Below are positions 5,585 through 8,192 of a stretch of DNA of 8,192 nucleotides, piece by piece (the first letter of the stretch is position 1; each line of letters begins with the position of its first letter). Origin of the DNA: Planctomycetota bacterium (GTDB taxonomy: Bacteria > Planctomycetota > Brocadiia > JAJRTI01); contig JAJRTI010000409.1 in assembly GCA_024278415.1 (NCBI GenBank), positions 1 through 8,192 on the forward strand, in the 5' to 3' direction. The notes beneath the pieces are model-generated. The model worked only from the letters and a program-made list of their open reading frames with translations. It was not told the origin of the DNA and made no database searches. A program made the translations under genes and the position numbers.

Positions 5585-7561
5585 ATGAAGCTGACCATTG
5601 ACGGGAAGCAAGTTGACGCGCCGGCCGGCGCCACGATCCTCGACGCGGCGCGTAAGCTTGGCATCGACATCCCGACCCTGTGCCACGTGGACGGGATCGA
5701 GCCGTTCGCGTCGTGCTTCATGTGCGTGGTCGAGGTCGAGGGCCGGCGCACGCTCACGCCGTCGTGCATCTGCCCGGCCGAGGAGGGCATGGTCGTGCGT
5801 ACGGACACGGAGGAGATCCGCGAGGCGCGTAAGATGGCGCTGGAGTTGCTGTTCTCCGACCATCGCGGGGACTGCATCGCGCCTTGCAGTGTCGCGTGTC
5901 CGGCTGGCCTCGATATCCCGGGCTTCATCCGCCACATTATCGCCGGCCGCAGCCGAAAATCGCTCGCGCTCATCAAGGAGCGCATTCCCCTGCCCGGCGC
6001 GCTGGGCCGCGTGTGCCCGCGCTTCTGCGAGCGCGTGTGCAGGCGCCGCGAGCGCGATGAGGCGATCGCGATCTGCGCGCTGAAGCGCTTCCCGGCGGAC
6101 CAGGAGCCCGACGACGACCCGTTCGTGCCCGTGAAGCGCAAGCCCACCGGCAAGCGCGTCGCCATCGTCGGCGCGGGGCCGGCCGGGCTGTCGGCCACGT
6201 ACGACCTGCTCGAGCAGGGCCACGCCTGCACGCTCTTCGATGCGAACGACGAGCCCGGCGGCCTGTTCCGCTACGGCATTCCGGAGTTCCGCCTACCCAA
6301 CGCCGCGCTCGATCGCGACATCGAAGCGATCCGCCGGCTCGGCGCCGAGTTCCGCATGCGCGTGCGCGTGGGCGAAAACGTGCGCATGGACGACCTACGC
6401 AGCGATTACGACGCGGTGCTCGTCGCGGTCGGCGCCCAGCGTGAACAAGCGTTTGAGTTTGAGGGTGCGGACTTGGCCACGTCCGCGCTCGCGTTTCTGC
6501 GCAAGCCGGGCGGCGTGGCGGGCGACGTGGTGGTTGTTGGCGACGGCGAAGAAGCCGTCGACGCGGCGCGCACAGCCGTACGGCTTGGTGCGGCAAGTGT
6601 CGCCCTCGTGACCGAGAAGCCGCGCAAGTCCATGTCGTGCTTCGAGGAATGGATCGACGCGGCCGAAGCGGAAGGCGTGAGGCTACTGACTGAGACGCCG
6701 CCAAAGAAGCTGACGAAGGCCGGCGACGCGTACCAACTCGACTGCGAGGACAGGGCGGCCATCACCGCGTCCCTCGTCATCACTGCGCCGACGCGCACGG
6801 TGGACCTGGGGCTCGTCGAGCAACTTGGCCTCGCCGCGGCCAAGGCGGGCATTGCGGCGAATGCGAAGACATTGGCAACCCAGACGGAGGGCGTGTTCGC
6901 CTGCGGCGAGTGCGTGAGCGGGCCCACGGCCGGCGTGCGCGCGGTAGCCGCAGGACGGCTGGCCGCTCATTCCATCGGCCAGTACCTCCGCGGCGAGGAG
7001 TTGACGGGCGAGCCGCGGCGGCTGAACGTGCGGCTGGGAAAGCTCGAAGAAACGGAGCAAACCAAGCTCTTCGCCGATTTCCCCAAAGCCCCACGCAACG
7101 CGGGCGAGACGCTGCCAGCAGAACAGGCGCGGCAGGGCTTCGGCGAGATCGAGAGGGGGCTCTCGCCTGAGGCCGCCATCGCCGAGGCCAAGCGGTGCCT
7201 CCAGTGCGACTGCGCGGCGAGAGACGACTGCAAGCTCCGCGCTTACGGCGAAGAATACGGAGTGCGGACGAGCCGGTTCAAGGGCGAGGCCCGGCCGTTC
7301 GAGCGCGACACGTCGCACCCCCAGGTCGTGTACGAGTCAGGCAAGTGCATCCTCTGCGGCCTCTGCGTGCGCGCGGCCGGCCAGGCGGGCGAGGAGCTGG
7401 GCATGGCCTTCTCACAGCGGGGCTTCGTGACGCGCACCCGCGTGCCCTTTGGCAGGGCAATCCAGGAAGGCCTCACCCACGCGGCCGAGCGTTGCGTCGA
7501 GGTGTGCCCCACGGGCGCGTTGTCGCTCAAGCGGTCGCTCGCGCCATCTTCCCTTCGATGA
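5585..7561 (+). CDS. [2Fe-2S] ferredoxin-GltD/NfnB-type FAD-dependent NAD(P)H oxidoreductase with C-terminal Fe-S sites
   Basis: Protein of 658 residues. Domain order: (a) NuoG/HydA-like [2Fe-2S] domain, 1-80, ligands C33, C44, C47, C61 (Cx10Cx2Cx13C). (b) GltD-type N-terminal Fe-S region with C97, C101, C105 and C144, C148, C152. (c) FAD Rossmann motif GAGPAGLSA (196-204) with the usual PGGLFRYGIPEFRLP (224-238). (d) Second nucleotide-binding fold with GDGEEAVDAARTA (319-331). (e) FAD-closing segment GVFACGEC (436-443). (f) Cys cluster C538, C541, C543, C549. (g) Ferredoxin-like end with C588, C591, C594, C637, C641. The GltD/NfnB fold normally oxidises or reduces NADPH; here it is probably the second nucleotide site of a complex with the NuoE-NuoF fusion. 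The architecture resembles the flavoprotein subunits of Geobacter SfrAB and, from memory, Sporomusa StnA. The ATG is chosen because it gives a complete ferredoxin domain; no clear Shine-Dalgarno motif precedes it. Confidence 0.9.
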   Translation: MKLTIDGKQVDAPAGATILDAARKLGIDIPTLCHVDGIEPFASCFMCVVEVEGRRTLTPSCICPAEEGMVVRTDTEEIREARKMALELLFSDHRGDCIAPCSVACPAGLDIPGFIRHIIAGRSRKSLALIKERIPLPGALGRVCPRFCERVCRRRERDEAIAICALKRFPADQEPDDDPFVPVKRKPTGKRVAIVGAGPAGLSATYDLLEQGHACTLFDANDEPGGLFRYGIPEFRLPNAALDRDIEAIRRLGAEFRMRVRVGENVRMDDLRSDYDAVLVAVGAQREQAFEFEGADLATSALAFLRKPGGVAGDVVVVGDGEEAVDAARTAVRLGAASVALVTEKPRKSMSCFEEWIDAAEAEGVRLLTETPPKKLTKAGDAYQLDCEDRAAITASLVITAPTRTVDLGLVEQLGLAAAKAGIAANAKTLATQTEGVFACGECVSGPTAGVRAVAAGRLAAHSIGQYLRGEELTGEPRRLNVRLGKLEETEQTKLFADFPKAPRNAGETLPAEQARQGFGEIERGLSPEAAIAEAKRCLQCDCAARDDCKLRAYGEEYGVRTSRFKGEARPFERDTSHPQVVYESGKCILCGLCVRAAGQAGEELGMAFSQRGFVTRTRVPFGRAIQEGLTHAAERCVEVCPTGALSLKRSLAPSSLR

Positions 7562-8192
7562 AGGCCTTGCTCTCCGCGAGCGCCGGCACGATGTCCGGCT
7601 CCTCCAGCTCGAACGTGAACAGGTGGGGGTAGCCCATCCTCTCCAGCAGAGCGAAGATCGCGTCGAAGTCGAGGAAGCCCCGGCCCGTTGCGCGGTGGTC
7701 GCGCCAGTCGCCCCGGCGCACGTCGTGCAGGTGCACGTGGTGAAGCTTGTCGTCGAGGCGCTCCATGAGCCGGAGCAAGCACTCCATGTATCGGCGCTCC
7801 GACTCCGGCTTGCCGCGATCCTCAGGCGCCACGCCGAGGTCCGCGCAACCGGTGATGTGGCCCACGTCGACGTTGGCGCCCAAATGGGGATGGTCCACCT
7901 CCTCGATGAGCCCCGCGAACGCGTCGATGCTTCGGGGGGACATCGTCTCGATTGCGACCTTCACGTCCCACCGCGCCGCGTGGTCAGCCAGTTCGCGCAG
8001 CGTGTCGACCATGTCTTGCCAATAGTAGCGCACGTCCCGCTGCGCCCGGGGCCACACGTGCAGGGTCGCAGTTTCGCCGCCGAGGAAGCCGGTGCCCTCG
8101 ATGCCCGACTTGAGCTGCTCTTTCACAAAGCCGGCGAGCTTGCGGTTGTAGGTGAAGAGGGGCATTTCGACGAACGGCAGGTGCGTGGCGAC
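7527..8192 (-). CDS. Xylose-isomerase-like TIM-barrel protein (sugar phosphate isomerase/epimerase family), 5' end outside window
   Basis: The minus-strand frame stays open to the right edge. Nine codons precede the first visible Met at 8165 and encode a stretch with H-L-P, typical of an early barrel strand, so the true start lies beyond the window and the Met is probably internal. Counting from that Met, likely metal ligands of the AP-endonuclease-2/xylose-isomerase barrel are Glu73 (AIETMSP), Asp100 and His103 (NVDVGH), His145 and His147 (HVHLHD) and Glu186 (FTFELEE). The segment RATGRGFLDF (158-167) is the usual G-x-G-x-x-D/F element before the last strands. The substrate is unknown: the family includes sugar and inositol isomerases, epimerases and endonuclease IV. 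The sequence around the ligands favours a sugar enzyme over a DNA enzyme. The stop codon lies inside the end of the flavoprotein gene, so the two genes converge with a 35-base overlap. Confidence 0.85.
   Translation of the reverse strand, partial: VATHLPFVEMPLFTYNRKLAGFVKEQLKSGIEGTGFLGGETATLHVWPRAQRDVRYYWQDMVDTLRELADHAARWDVKVAIETMSPRSIDAFAGLIEEVDHPHLGANVDVGHITGCADLGVAPEDRGKPESERRYMECLLRLMERLDDKLHHVHLHDVRRGDWRDHRATGRGFLDFDAIFALLERMGYPHLFTFELEEPDIVPALAESKAFIEGKMARATA

Noticed and set aside
5539..5601. Twenty-codon reading frame between the NYN gene and the flavoprotein, overlapping the flavoprotein start
   Set aside because: Could be a leader peptide for translational coupling, but there is no ribosome binding site, no biased residue run and no attenuator fold to support it.

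Overview
The window is a GC-rich bacterial chromosome segment (hand-counted 60-base lines reach about 75% GC in the redox genes). Its main content is a pair of genes for a large cytosolic iron-sulfur flavoprotein system. One is a NuoE-NuoF (HydC-HydB type) fusion at 2069-4474. The other, at 5585-7561, is a [2Fe-2S] ferredoxin domain fused to a GltD/NfnB-type FAD/NAD(P)H oxidoreductase with extra Fe-S sites. A PQQ-like beta-propeller protein with a three-helix membrane anchor and Pro/Ala linker, and a xylose-isomerase-like TIM-barrel protein, flank the pair. With the near absence of Shine-Dalgarno motifs before the main genes, this suggests Planctomycetota or a neighbouring PVC-like or candidate phylum. 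That assignment is an inference from gene style, not a marker-based placement.

Layout, left to right: (1) 26-1969, membrane-anchored PQQ-like propeller. (2) 1967-2065, an intergenic heptamer array (TTACGTT-type, six units) that forms an imperfect inverted repeat with two copies of TAAAACGTAA at the end of gene 1; it runs to a seven-C tract abutting the next ATG. (3) 2069-4474, NuoE-NuoF fusion. (4) 4471-4516, a second, unrelated heptamer array (GTGACCA/GTAATCA/GTGGTCA, two of each) that starts inside the stop codon and folds as a 13-position hairpin. (5) 4546-5531, an island of visibly lower GC holding a small two-helix membrane protein and a NYN (PIN-like) nuclease-family gene. The NYN gene has its own sigma70-like promoter followed by an intrinsic-terminator-like hairpin before its start codon, which looks like an attenuator or a very short RNA. 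(6) 5585-7561, ferredoxin-GltD-like flavoprotein. (7) 7527-8192 on the minus strand, a TIM-barrel sugar isomerase/epimerase family protein that runs off the right edge and overlaps the flavoprotein gene tail to tail by 35 bp.

Working hypothesis: the two redox proteins form one complex that moves electrons between NADH (NuoF-type FMN site), a second pyridine nucleotide (GltD-type FAD site) and ferredoxin or another acceptor through a chain of Fe-S clusters. It would resemble the SfrAB NADPH oxidoreductase of Geobacter or the Sporomusa-type Nfn transhydrogenase. No hydrogenase or formate dehydrogenase catalytic subunit is present here. The NYN island sits between the two subunit genes and looks like a separate, perhaps inserted, module.
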